Shown here in pieces: positions 1 to 11,096 of a stretch of 64,000 nt of DNA. How positions within the stretch are numbered: position 1 is the first letter of the stretch; every line of letters begins with the position of its first letter. The notes beneath the pieces are model-generated. The model did not search any database, was not told the origin of the DNA, and worked only from the letters and a program-made list of their open reading frames with translations. Origin of the DNA: Clitoria ternatea (lineage: Eukaryota > Streptophyta > Magnoliopsida > Fabales > Fabaceae); the NCBI GenBank assembly GCA_037962975.1, contig CM075675.1, positions 8,814,001 to 8,878,000 on the forward strand. Direction: 5' to 3'. Both the position numbers and the translations under genes were made by a program.

Positions 1-235
1 AATCTAAGTAAACATATCCTCTGACAAGAAAGTCTGATCCTCTAAAGCATAATATAGCACTTGGGGTTCCTTTATTATATATTAGAACCCTATTCACTAC
101 ATTCTAATGCTCTTTAACAGGATGTTCCATGAATTGGTTAATCATACCAACTATATGAGCAATATCTAGCCTCATACAAATCATTGCATACATAAGGCTT
201 CCCACTATTGATGCATACAACACTCGATAGATTTC
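1..235 (-). pseudogene. copia RNase H-side fragment, cut by the window edge
   Basis: The minus strand reads VGSLMYAMICMRLDIAHIVG, then MINQFMEHPVKEH, then GTPSAILCFRGSDFLVRGYV. This is the usual 'GSLMYAM..TRPDIA' block joining reverse transcriptase to RNase H in copia elements. It continues beyond the left end of the window. Confidence 0.85.
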
Positions 236-559
236 CATCCTCCCATTTTACTCTTATGACTCATACTTGAGTATAATTTATAATTGAAGGGGAGTAAGGT
301 GGAAATTGACTTATAGTCTTGCGTATCGAAGCACGTAAAACGTTTGGTAAATAATTCTCTTGAGAAATCCAAACTTTTCTATCTTTTATATCGTGGTGAC
401 TTTACATCCTTAAAATCTTGTTTGTTGGTTTTAGGTCCTTTATAACAAATTCTCTAGCTAACTATACCTTCACTTCCTAGACTCAAACTTTATTAGGGCC
501 TACCACCAATATTTCACCCATATACAATAACAAAATGATAAAATCATCATCACTAAACC

Positions 560-1080
560 TCCTGTACTACATACAAGGGTCTGAACCCAATCTATTGTAT
601 CTAAGGCTAATAATGAATGACTCAAATCTCTTGTACGAACACCTTTGCACCAACTTTAGGTTGTACGGAGATTTTGTTTACTTGCAAACAAAGTTATCCT
701 TTCTTATTATTTAAAGCTTTTTAGTAAGAGCACATACATATTTCCTCTTCAAGTTCTCTATAAAGAAAAGAAGTATTTACATCCAACTATTCTAGATGTA
801 AATCAAATACATCACATATGGGTAACATTAATCTGATAGTAGTAAGTTTGACTACTAGAGAAAACATCACACTGAAGTTAATTTCTTCTTTATGAGCATG
901 TTCCTTGGCAACTAGTCTAGCATGATATTACTCCACTCAATCATTTCCATCTCGTTCAATCTTAGAAACTTATTTGTTTCTAATGGTTTTTTCTTTTGGA
1001 AGTGTTATAAGCTTTCATGTCTTGTTTCTATGTAAGGTTTTTATTTTATCCTGCATTGCTTCCATCCATGAAGAAGGGTC
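560..1080 (-). pseudogene. copia reverse transcriptase fragment
   Basis: Minus-strand translation shows SSWMEAMQDKIKTLHRNKT, then VSKIERDGND, YHARLVAKEHAHKEEINF, MFSLVVKLTTIRLML and LDVNTSFL. This is the N-terminal half of the copia reverse transcriptase in collinear order. Stops interrupt it (for example LHLE*LDVN near 790). The palm YVDD catalytic box was not recognised with confidence. Enzymatically dead. Confidence 0.85.
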
Positions 1081-1379
1081 TGAATTACTTAAAGCCTTTT
1101 TTAAAGGTTGGCGATTTTCTTTTTCCTTTTAGGAGATAATACACATCATGACTTGCCATCACATTGTATGAGTGCCAAGATGGTTTTTTAATCTGACATG
1201 TTGATCGTTGAACTTCTACATTGTCAGCTTCATTTACTTTACTTGTTTTACTTTGTGGTTTGGTTCAGCTTAAGAAGAATCATGTTCTCCAGCCTTTTTA
1301 TTTATCTAAACAGAAGTAACTTTTTTAAAAGTGCTTTCACTTTTTTGCTCACCTTGTAATTTATTTTTTGCAAAAATTT

Positions 1380-1970
1380 CATCTCGTTAAAAATAACCTT
1401 AGAGAAGTAAGATCCCACAATGATAACCCTTAAGATCATTAGTATAAGAATATACATTTCTTGGATTTAGATATAGCTTTATTTTTTCCTGGGTGTTGTA
1501 CATCACATACATAGGATAACCAAATTCATGTAAAGAAGAATAATTTCCTGGTTTTCCTTTCTACACCTTCATTGGTGTCTTAAACCAATAGCCCTTAAAG
1601 GTGATTGATTTATCACATAACAAGTACTTTATATTACTTTTGCCCAAAAATTCTTGGCTAATGCTACAATTCTCAACATGGCTTTTGTCCCCTCTAAGAG
1701 AGTTATGTCCATACGCTCTACTATATAATTCTACTAAGGTGTATTTTGAATTATGAATTGCCTTTGAATATCTTGTTTCTTGTGAAATGCTTTAAATTCA
1801 CCAATCATGTATTCTCCCTATTGTCTATTCAAAAGCACTTGACTTTTGTTAGTGGCACATTTTATGTTATTTTTCTTAAGAATTTTGCCTTTAATATGTT
1901 TTTCATAAACCATTTTGCAATAAAAGTTTCCCCACTTTACTTAAATTTCAAACATCATCTCGTTTATTGG
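1380..1970 (-). pseudogene. copia integrase C-terminal fragment
   Basis: The minus strand resumes integrase homology with GEYMIGEFKAFHKKQDIQRQF, matching the region just after the second catalytic Asp of copia integrases. It continues through FKTPMKVWKGKPGNYSSLHEFGYPMYV and LKGYH to VIFNEM, the usual copia linker before reverse transcriptase. Several frameshifts are needed to read it. The junction with the upstream integrase half at about 2740 is separated by roughly 700 bp of unrelated sequence. Confidence 0.75.
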
Positions 1971-2735
1971 TCATTAATGAATTGGTTGTATTGTGTAGGA
2001 AAAAGGACCAAGAATTGGAATCTGGAGCAAATTCTAAAAGGGGTTGTATGAGGCATTCAAGTGCCCTTAAACATATTATTTAATATATCTTTAACTGGGA
2101 GAAGTTGAGTTTAAAGCTTTTAGAGTTTCTTTTTATTCTTTAAGGACCTTAGGGCTTGATCTTAAGCTTTATTCTTTTATCCTCTTAGTTTACTAATGTA
2201 TTTTGGGTTAGCTCTTTTGACAATATGTGACTAAACTCTTTTTATTTGGAATTCGCCATAACTCACTTTCTCTCATGACTTTGCATTTAATATGTGTATG
2301 TTGTATATATTTAAATCATTGTTATTATTTCATTTCTCATTCTTAATGTGTATATTGAATGAAATATATGTGGGTGTTTAGCTTATTCAAATAGGTTTAT
2401 GGGCTAAAATACTCATTTTATTCTTTGCCTAGGGATTATAATGGTTATAAAGGTATTCTTTTAATGCAAACTTTATCAATGAATATTCAAGAGATTGGTA
2501 TTTGATGTTAGGGTTTAGTATCTATTTGTTAAGGAATTAGGTTTAGTGACTTTAATGCTACGGTAACATGATTAAATGTGTAAAACATGTATAATAAGTA
2601 GAGTTGACAAAATGTTACGGTAACTTGATTGTGAATATATTCTTTATGATTTATAATTGATTATTGTGTTATTGTTGAATATTTCAAAGTACCTATAGAG
2701 TTAATAACTCTTAATACTTATTAAAACCATCATGA
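1970..2735. other. Unidentified AT-rich insertion inside the copia integrase
   Basis: Integrase homology stops at about 2740 and resumes at about 1970 (minus strand), leaving roughly 750 bp that aligns with no part of a copia polyprotein. The stretch is AT-rich noncoding DNA without a long ORF, obvious terminal inverted repeats, or a target duplication I could define. It may be an old LTR fragment or a degraded MITE. Confidence 0.45.
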
Positions 2736-2739
2736 GTTT

Positions 2740-3213
2740 GGTACACTTGCCAAAGCACCAATAACCTTCTTCCTTGTTTCAAACTCTACTTGTGCTTTGA
2801 TTCCATTAAATACTAGAAACACATCAGATTTCTTAATTGGGTACACTTATAATCTCCTGAAATAATCATCAATGAAATGTATAAAATATTTTTCTCCTCC
2901 TAGGGACATTTCAGGTGACTCCCACGCATCAGAATGGAATAAGTCTAGTATATATTTTCTTTTAGAAGTAGACTTATCAAACTTTATTCTATATGACTTA
3001 CATGTTAGACAATGCTCACGGAAAGGTAAATTCATCTAATTGAGCACATAAGAGAGATTACATTTTGCAAGAACCTTCAAACCATGCTTTGTTGTATGGC
3101 CCAACTTATGATGCCACATTATTATCATTTCTTCTTGACTAGTTAATGCAATTAATACATATGCCACCTGTAACATTTATCCAATAAGAAGGTATAGATT
3201 AGCAACAAACTTT
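2740..3213 (-). pseudogene. copia gag-pre-integrase and integrase N-terminal fragment
   Basis: The minus strand reads WHHKLGHTTKHGLKVL, then HCLTCKSYRIKFDKS, then ILDLFHSDAWESPEMSLGG and FIDDYFRRL. This is the HHCC zinc-binding module plus the start of the DDE integrase core of Ty1/copia elements; the first catalytic Asp lies in the LFHSDAW segment. The frame then hits a stop and continues as VYPIKKSDVFLVFNGIKAQVE to about 2740, where the integrase is broken by an unrelated stretch (about 1970-2735). In an active element it would insert the cDNA into the genome; this copy cannot. Confidence 0.88.
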
Positions 3214-3216
3214 TCT

Positions 3217-4020
3217 CACTACTAAAAAAACCTCTGATAGCTACTTTTGGTTAGATCGACACATGTCATCTCTAATTAGCGACCGCAATGAAAAAAAAGA
3301 CCTTGAAAAGAAAATTAGTCACCAAATCAGTGACCAATCGAACCTCGTCACTAAAATTTACAAAATACCGTCGCTATGCTCGTCACTACAAGACACACTG
3401 TCGCTAAAGAGGTCTCTAAAACTTCCCTCACTCATTTTTTGTTTTCGCTCTATAGTTTTTTGTTAGTGCCAAATGTTAGCGACAAGTACACTGCATCACT
3501 ATCTTGAAATATTTATGATAGCGACGAATAGACACCTATCACTACTAACAACTATCGCGTACACCGTTGCTAATATTCCCTCCCTACTATTTTTGGGTTT
3601 CTCTTCATCATTTTAAATTTAGGGAGGGAGGGGAAGGTAGCAACGATTCGCTACCCATCACTATATAGTATGTTAGATCGGTCATCACTGAGTTTGTCGC
3701 TATCATTATTTTAAAACCTTTTATAGTTACTTATATTAGTGACCATAGTAATGACCGCAATATAAAATAAGACTTTTAAAAGAACATTAGTTACCACAAT
3801 GTAGTGACGGATAGGTGCAACTGTCACTGATGTTTACCAATTTAGGGACGGATAGGTTCAACTGTCGCTAGTTGGACCACATGAGCGATGGGGTGTCATT
3901 CATCGCTTATATGGTATTTTATATTAGCGACCGTGCATGTTCTTCCATCGCTTTATCGGCTAGTTTTAGGGTTTAGTGATGGTGTTAGCGATGACAGAAA
4001 ACCGTCACTAAGGTTTTAAT
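3217..4020. repeat. CACTA-1 left terminus and subterminal GCGAC repeats
   Basis: After the terminal CACTACTAAAAAAA, short motifs such as TTAGCGACCG, GTCGCTA and AGCGACGAAT recur many times in both orientations at spacings of tens of bases. In characterised CACTA elements such subterminal repeats bind the TNPA-type protein that pairs the ends. The motif matches the right end of CACTA-1 (35925-36304) and differs from the motifs of CACTA-2 and of the A/B/C family. Confidence 0.8.
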
Positions 4021-4029
4021 CTAATTCAA

Positions 4030-5820
4030 ACAACACCTTTCCCCTAATCATTTACCCTAACTTCCCCTCCCCCCTTCGTTTCCCTCTGACTTCTTACGCC
4101 CGTCTCCCTTCGACTCTCTCCCTCCCTCCCTCTGACTCCCTATGTCTATCTCCCTCCCTCGTCGGTGATTGTCTCTGCCCCAGATTGCCCTCCTCCTAAC
4201 ATTTACCCCGCTCTCTCTTACGACCTCTTCAAACCCCACCACTCTACTTCTGGTTCGGTCTTCCACGACTTCGATTTCCATGATGTCATCATTAAAACCC
4301 TGGTTTATTCGGTTCAGCTTTCTGATTTTTCCTTCCCCTCAAATTTCTTAGGTTCTCTTAGCTTACACCAACAAAATACAACAAATTTACAATCATCATT
4401 CTATTCAATATGTCTAAGTTTGTTCTCTTCTATTTTTATTACTCTGGTTCATTCTTTGGCTAGTTTGTTCTCTTGATTCTAATGGTTTTTATATGATTCT
4501 GTTGATTCATCATCTACCATTTTAAATGCTTGTGAGGAATCAATGGGTTGTATTGATTATTCCTTTTATAAAACATTTGGTGTGTTTTAATTAAATTTGT
4601 ATTATGTAAAAATGTTCCCCCTGCTCTATTTAATAAAAATGTCCCCTTGAGGTTTTGCATGGTTTTTAATTAGACCTTTTTAAGTGTTTTATCATCACAT
4701 GAAAGCTATGACCTGGTCTTGAAGTTTGTGTGCATGTTGTCATGTTATTTGAGTGTAACTTTATATTTTGAATGACAAGATTTATGAGAAATATATTATT
4801 ATCACTGGATATTTCTTATAGTATGGATGTGAGATGGGTGATTTTTGTTTTTCCCATTTACTATTGTGTAATGTATATTGGTTTAACTGGGTATATGTTA
4901 CTAGTATAATTAGTTAATCATTTAATTTCATTTAATCAGTTAATCATTTACTAAGGATCCAGTGCAGTATAATCATTAATTTCAGTTTTTCTTTTTGACT
5001 TTGGATCTGCTTCATTCTTTTTGACTTATCCTACGATTGATTCCAATTATGCAATTCACCCTATCTACTTCAGAGACTTAACCTTTTATGCCTTCACTGG
5101 GATCCTGTTAACTAAAATATCATCTAACCTTCACATTAAAGGAACTTTGTTTTTGTTAATTAAATGAGATGACAACTGTACAAAAACAACATGGTAACTT
5201 GTATATAAGTGATAACAACTAAAACTTTAATGATAAAATCAATTAAGATATGATGACAACTATTTTGAGGATAGTACTCCAATATACATAAAGTCAAATA
5301 TCTATGTTGTATCAGAAAAAAATGAATGACACAGTAAACAATACTCTTGAGATGGTGTTATAGCTCCATACTTAACAATCAACACACACATATATTGTTA
5401 AGAAAGTGAAAATAAAGAGTAGAGAGAAATTAAGATGGGGAGAATAGACAGAAAAGAGAGAATCTGAATTCTGCATGTATTCTATAAAACTGAAAAAGTG
5501 AACTACAAAGAGAGGCTCGGTCTATTTATAGTTATAACAAATATAACTTTAAACACAGTTTAGTCTAAGATACTTGTTGATGATTGTTTGTTAGCTACTT
5601 GCTGCACTTTGAACCTTTTGAATCTGTGAACTATAACAACATAATTGTTGCATTGAAATAAAGACTGTGCTAATCAAATTTAATTATTTATAACCATAAA
5701 GAACATAAGCAACTTTGTAAATTCCTCTGTTACAATCCACTATACTCATTAAGTAAACATTTATTTCTAGAAAGGGAAATAATTTGAAAAACAGATTCTT
5801 ATGCTGCAGCATGGGTAGAA
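4030..5820. other. CACTA-1 internal noncoding DNA: C/T-rich leader, then AT-rich sequence
   Basis: From 4050 to 4330 the plus strand is strongly pyrimidine-rich (CCCTCC runs), resembling a plant promoter or 5' leader just inside a CACTA end. ORFs here are low-complexity reads of that tract. From about 5150 to 5700 there is AT-rich DNA with a phrase (AGAGAATCTGAATTCTGCAT, then TCTATTTATAG) reminiscent of copia LTR R-U5 regions on the minus strand. I could not define LTR ends, so that is only a suggestion. No coding capacity was recognised. Confidence 0.4.
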
Positions 5821-5953
5821 TCTTCAGAGATTTCTCTAATTACCTTGTGTCCATGATCAACAAAATAACCAACTCTAATAACTTTAGTAACCTCCAAGCC
5901 TATATAGATTCCAAAGCAGCCAAAGCATTTTTGTGAATCTGATTTTGACCCCT
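5820..5953 (-). pseudogene. ZEP-like fragment: Zeaxanthin epoxidase gene fragment, distal part (captured by CACTA-1)
   Basis: The minus strand just beside CACTA-2 reads GQNQIHKNALAALES, which continues directly from RGEGHYR encoded at 24622-24650 once CACTA-2 and one CCT are removed. Together they match the zeaxanthin epoxidase segment RGEGQYRGPIQIQSNALAALEA that follows the FAD-binding fold. After a stop there is weaker similarity (LEVTKVIRVGYF) to the following part of the enzyme, ending near 5820. The enzyme epoxidises zeaxanthin in the plastid xanthophyll cycle and abscisic acid pathway. This scrap cannot encode it. Confidence 0.8.
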
Positions 5954-6130
5954 CACTATAACAGAAATTACAAAAGGAAACACTATTATTGTTTACGGTT
6001 GGGCAGAACCGCAGACATTAGTGCATAAAAGGCTTCTATTATATGCAGTTAAGGGAGTAAACGCAGACAATACTATTGTTTGCGGTCAGATGTGTGAAGC
6101 ATAAACTATAGTCCTAAATTTTCTTTCGCC
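5954..6130. repeat. CACTA-2 left terminus with TGTYTGCGGTT subterminal repeats
   Basis: The terminal CACTATAACAG is followed by TATTGTTTACGGTT, AACCGCAGACA and ACGCAGACAATACTATTG, the latter two being inverted copies of the right-end motif. Fewer copies remain than at the right end. Confidence 0.7.
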
Positions 6131-7332
6131 TGCGCGTTGCTGATCCCATAGTCTTGCATAAGCTAATAAATTATTTTACTGAAAGAACAAAAGCTATATG
6201 TGCTGATCCCATAGTCTTGCATAAGTTAATAAATTATTTTAATGAAAGGACAAAAGCTAACATTTCCTTTTCTCCCTCTGTGCATGCATTTTCCCTTTAT
6301 GCTTCTAGAATAAACTGTTCCAACATTTCACTCCCCTGCTGCTGCATTTTACTCCTCTGTTGCATGTTAAGAGAACAAAAAAATTTTGTGGTCCCTTTTC
6401 TTGGTCCCTTTCTTTATGCGTAAGTGCATCCCTGTTGTGCTGTGATTCTCTTGAAGGTACTTTTTTATTTTTTTTATCTCCCTCTGTTTTAGCCTTTCTA
6501 CAAATGCTGAAGCTTGCTTATTATAAATGAGTGTCCTTATTGTAAATGCTGAAGCTTGCTTTATTTTTCATCAAATATAATTAATCAAACATGTTTAGGT
6601 TCACAATATTTTGATCTATGCTTAAGCAACATGCTTTTTCATGCTAAAAATAATTATCATTCATTTCACTGTGAATTAGAGTTCTCTTGCAGCTTCATCT
6701 AAAATTAGTGATATTTGGAAATTTGATGATTTAGTGATTTTCCTGTTGTAAGAATAAATTAACAAAACTGGAGCTTTAATGTTTAGTAATTAGTTAAGAA
6801 AATAAAAGTATGAAAATAAAAAATTTAAATAATTAATAAAATCAGTCAAATAGAAAAATTAATAATTAATATTAATTCTTTCCATAATTTAAAATAATTA
6901 AAATTTTATTGATGAATTTTTTTAACTTTCTCCGATCTTTTCTTACTTCAACAAACAATTAGAAGTGTAAAAATTTAATGGTATTCCTTCGGTTTGAAAG
7001 AAAAAAAGAACAAATAAATAAAGTGTATAAAATCCATAATGGTCATAATCCTAATTACATTTATTAGTTCTCATAAAATTAGGTAAAAAAATTCTAGAAA
7101 ATTATTTTTATATTGATTATTAAAATAATCAATGTAAATTAATCAACTATTAATTAACTTAACTATGTAATATAAAATTGAATAGGTGTAATGATTTAGC
7201 GTTCCCTTTCAAGTTTCATAGATTGTATTTATTGTAGTTGGATATGGTAATAACTTGTAAATGCAATGTTTATTCTATATTGAGTTAATTGTACATAAAT
7301 TATTGATTAGTTTTTCCTTGCATTTACTAAGA
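6130..7332. other. CACTA-2 5' leader region, noncoding
   Basis: AT-rich DNA lies between the subterminal repeats and the TNP2 start. A 50-60 bp segment containing TGCTGATCCCATAGTCTTGC is duplicated in tandem at about 6139-6195 and 6199-6255 (both read GCATAAGCTAATAAATTATTTT-like downstream). The small ORF over it is a by-product of this duplication. Nothing else recognisable. Confidence 0.5.
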
Positions 7333-10326
7333 ATGGATAGGCGTTGGGTGTATGCTAATTGTTTGTCTCAAGAGTATGAGGATGAAGTGAAAGAATTCAT
7401 TAGCTTTGTAATTAAACATGTCAAAGATCCCAACTGTATTCCTTGCCTATGCAGGTGTTGTTCAAATGTGAGGCGAGTTAATGTTAATGAATTAAAAGAT
7501 CATTTTATGTGTAACAGAATTGCTACAAGTTATACATGTTGGACAAAGCATGGTGAGCTAAGAGCTGGGTGTAGTGAAAGTTTAGGAAGTACTGTGAACT
7601 TGACAACCATGGGTACTGACACAAATAACGTGTACATGGGCGATAATGTTGAAGAGATTGCAAAGGTTCTTGAGGACGATCTTCGAGATTGTCCTGAGAT
7701 GTTTGGCAGTTTAAGAAATGATACAAATAAGCCATTGTATGCTAGTTGCTTGAAATTTACAAGGCTGTCAACAGTGTTAAAGTTATATAACTTGAAAGCA
7801 GGAAATGGTTGGAGTGATAAAAGTTTCACAGCTCTACTTTCTCTTTGTAAGAGATGCTTCCAGATGATAATGTGCTCCCAGGAAGAGCTTATTAGGCAAA
7901 ACAAATGTTGTGCTCTATCGGGTTGAGTTACTAGAAAATACATGCATGTCCCAATGATTGCATTTTGTTTTGAAATGAATATGCATCATACTTTAGCTGC
8001 CCTAAATATGATTCCTTGCAATATAAGAAGGAAAATTCTTCTTCTGCTAAAGTTGTATGGTATTTTCCTATAATACCGAGATTCAGGCGCATGTTTCATG
8101 ATGTAGAAGATGCAAGAAACTTGACATGGCATGCTAATGAAAGGATTAGGGATGGGAAACTTAGGCATCCTACAGATTCTCCTCAATGGAGAAAAATTGA
8201 TTATGACTACCCAGAATTTTGCAATGAACCCAGAAACCTATGACTTACATTGTCAACTGATAGAATCAATCCACATGGAGTTCAAAGCAGCAACCATTGT
8301 ACATGGCTTGTGATTTTAATGATTTATAATCTACCTCCATGGTTATGTATGAAGCGAAAATATTTAATGCTATTGATGCTAATTTCTGGACCTAAACAAC
8401 CTGGAAATGATATTGATGTGTATCTGGCCCCTTTAGTTGAAGATTTAAAAATGTAATGGGACCATGGTGTTGAGGTGTACGATGAATATCGAGGTGAGAG
8501 TTTTACTCTACAAGCAATGTTGTTTGGTACAATCAATGATTTTCCTGCCTATGGCAATCTATCTGGGTATAGCATAAAAGGCCAATGTGGATGTCCTATA
8601 TGTGAAAAAGATACAGATTATATCCGATTGAGTCATTGTATGAAGAATGTATTTGTTGGGCACCATAGATTCTTACCATTGGGACATCATTACCGGGGAT
8701 GGAGAAAGGCATTTAATGGCAACATAGAAGAATGTAAAGCCCCTTTAGGCTTAACAGGTGATCAAGTATTTGACAAGGTGAAAGATTTACAAACTAATTT
8801 TGGTAAACCTTTTGCCAAGAACCTTCCTACTAGTGGGTGGAAGAAAAGGTCTACATTGTTTGACTTGCCTTATTGGAAATCATTATATGTGAGACATTTT
8901 CTTGATATGATGCACATTGAAAAGAATGTTTGTGAAAGTATCCAGGAAAGACCAAAGATGGCATCAAAGCAAGACTTGACATGGTATGTATGGGAATAAG
9001 AAAAGAATTAAGGCCACCAAAAAAGGGAAAGCGAACGTATCTACCCCCAGCAGCATATACACTATCTTGAAAGGAGAAAATAACATTCCTCTAATTTCTT
9101 AGTGCTGTTAAAGTTTGAGAAGGGTACTCTTCAAATATCAAGAGTCTTGTATCAATGAAGGATCTCAAGTTAAAAGGTCTAAAATCCCATGATTGTCATA
9201 TTCTCATGGAGAGTTTGATCCTGATAGCTATATGCTCGGTTTTGCTTGAAAAGGTTTGTGGTGCAATAACAAAGTTATGTTTCTTCTTCAAGGTGATTTG
9301 TAGCAAGGTGGTTGACCCTGGGACATTACCGACTCTATAGAATAAAATTGTTATAATATTATGTGAGTTAGAAATGTATTTTTCACCCTTTTTTGATGTC
9401 ATGATTCATCTAACAGTTTATTTGGTTAGAGAGACACAATTATATGGCCCAGCTTACATGAGATGGATGTATCCCATTGAACGTTACATGAAGATTTTCA
9501 AAGGATATGTGAAGAATCAAAGTCGGCCAAAAGGTTGTATTGTTGAATGATATATAGTTGAGGAGGCAGTTGAGTTTTCCACATCTTACTTGTCTAATGT
9601 TGATTTCATAGGGGTACCAAGGTCTCGTCACACAGGAAGGTTAAATGGCCATGGTTTGACTGGTGCATAAATCATAGATATTCCAATAATAGAATGGGAA
9701 CAAACACATTTATATATTCTACATAACTCTACAGAGGTTGATCCATATGTTGAAATGCACAAGGAGATTCTCAAATCTAGGTATCCAAGTAGGAATAAAA
9801 ATTGGATATTAAAATAACACAATCAAACTTTTATACCATGGTTTAAAGATCATATTTCAGTGGACTTTGGAGAAGGAGGTGCTTCAGTATCAGAGAGAAT
9901 CAGATGGATATCTAAAGGACCACAAATACAGGCCTTTTTCATATAGTTCTTACATGATTAATGGGTAGACATTTTATACAAAAGAGCATGATGAACGGAG
10001 TACACAACAAAATAGTGGCGTAAGTCTTGTTGTTTAATCATTGCATATCTCAAGTGCTAAAGACAAAAATCCAATATAGGCAAGTATGTCATAATTTGGG
10101 GTTATTGAACACATATAGGAGTTGGATTTTGTAATGTTTAAAGAGGTGGTCTTTTGTTGTAAGTAGGTTAACAACAACCATGGTGTTCGAGTGGACGGAT
10201 CGGGCTTTATACAAGTTGATCTAAATAAAGAAGGATACAAATATGATCGGTTTATTTTGGCATCACAAGCTAAATAGGTGTTCTATGTCCCAGACCCTTC
10301 AGATAAAAGGTGTTCAATTGTTCTTT
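7333..10326 (+). pseudogene. tnp2-like: TNP2-like transposase of CACTA-2, 5' portion, broken
   Basis: The ATG at 7333 opens MDRRWVYANCLSQEYEDEVK, the transposase-associated (TA) domain found at the start of plant TNP2 proteins, with its cysteine-rich CIPCLCRCC segment around residues 38-50. Downstream, in shifting frames, come ISGPKQPGNDIDVYLAPL (about 8390), CGCPICEKDT (about 8590), LPYWKSLYVRHFLDMMHIEK (about 8865) and LKGLKSHDCHILME (about 9170), all landmarks of the Transposase_21 (TNP2) core. YGPAYMRWMYPIERYMK and SRPKGCIVE follow near 9450-9540. Stops occur at 7924, 8242, 8455, 9544 and later. CACTA-A is inserted after a PSDKR..SIVL segment; the last exon resumes at 19917. In an active element this protein cuts and moves CACTA DNA. 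Confidence 0.88.
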
Positions 10327-10860
10327 CACTAGTGGAAAAAATAGATATAATCACGGTTAAAAATGGTCTTTAATCATGGTTAAAGAACCATGGTTGTTGC
10401 AGCCGTGGTAGTAGATAAGGGTCTTTAACCACGGTTAACAACCATGGTAATAAATCACATCTAACCACGGTTGTCAAGCATAACCGTGAATATAACAGAC
10501 AATGTATATTCACGGTTATAGTAGAAACCGTAGATAAAAAACATCTATATTCATGGTTGTTTAGCATAACCGTGAATATAAGTAGTAAAAAAAATTCACT
10601 CACAGACTATGTATATTCACGGTTATAGTAGAAACCGTGGATAAAAAACATCTATATTCATGGTTGTTTAGTATAACCGTGAATATAAGTAGTAAAAAAA
10701 ATTCACTTACAGACTATGTATAATCACGGTTTAGTAGTAACCGTGGATAAATAGTGTCTATAATCACGGTTATATTAGTAACCGTGGATAAATAGTGTCT
10801 ATAATCACGGTTGTTACCATAACCATAAACACTGAGGTTTTTTTTAATATGGTTTCTATT
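10327..10860. repeat. CACTA-A left subterminal repeats (CACGGTT / AACCGTG)
   Basis: About twenty copies of 15-20 bp units such as TATATTCACGGTTATAGTAG and AACCGTGAATATA alternate in direct and inverted orientation, so single strands could fold into hairpins. Two 100-bp blocks (about 10495-10590 and 10608-10705) are tandem duplicates of each other. These are the expected binding region for the element's TNPA-type protein. Confidence 0.85.
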
Positions 10861-11096
10861 TTATTGTTTCCCAAACTTGCATTTAGACAACTAGCACAAT
10901 ATATAGTATCCCATCACATCCAGCAACAAACAATATATAAAAAGAATGGTATATATATAACAATTAATTTGATATGAATTCATAACAACCTAAAAAATAA
11001 AACTATATACAATTCAGATGAATGTAACCTAATAAAATGTAAACCCTAAATCCTACACTAGATACATATTTAAGAGAATAAAGATCCTATATCTAG

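Larger units (their letters stand above)
1..3216 (-). mobile_element. Ty1/copia retrotransposon, 3' part (integrase to RNase H), interrupted and decayed
   Basis: Read on the minus strand, this stretch holds the second half of a copia polyprotein in the order gag-pre-integrase, integrase, reverse transcriptase, RNase H. It runs off the left edge, so the 3' LTR is outside the window. Many stops and frameshifts make it non-functional. The first half of the element lies at 36308-37332, and CACTA-1 (3217-36304) separates the two halves. Removing CACTA-1 and one TCT copy joins protease-side sequence (LVVMK) to the gag-pre-integrase (KFVANLYLL) except for one missing base. It must therefore be older than every CACTA element nested in it. 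Confidence 0.9.

Noticed and set aside
4057..4476. Arg/Glu-rich and Ser/Phe-rich ORFs on both strands
   Set aside because: Both are reads of one CT-rich leader tract in CACTA-1; no domain, no conserved start.
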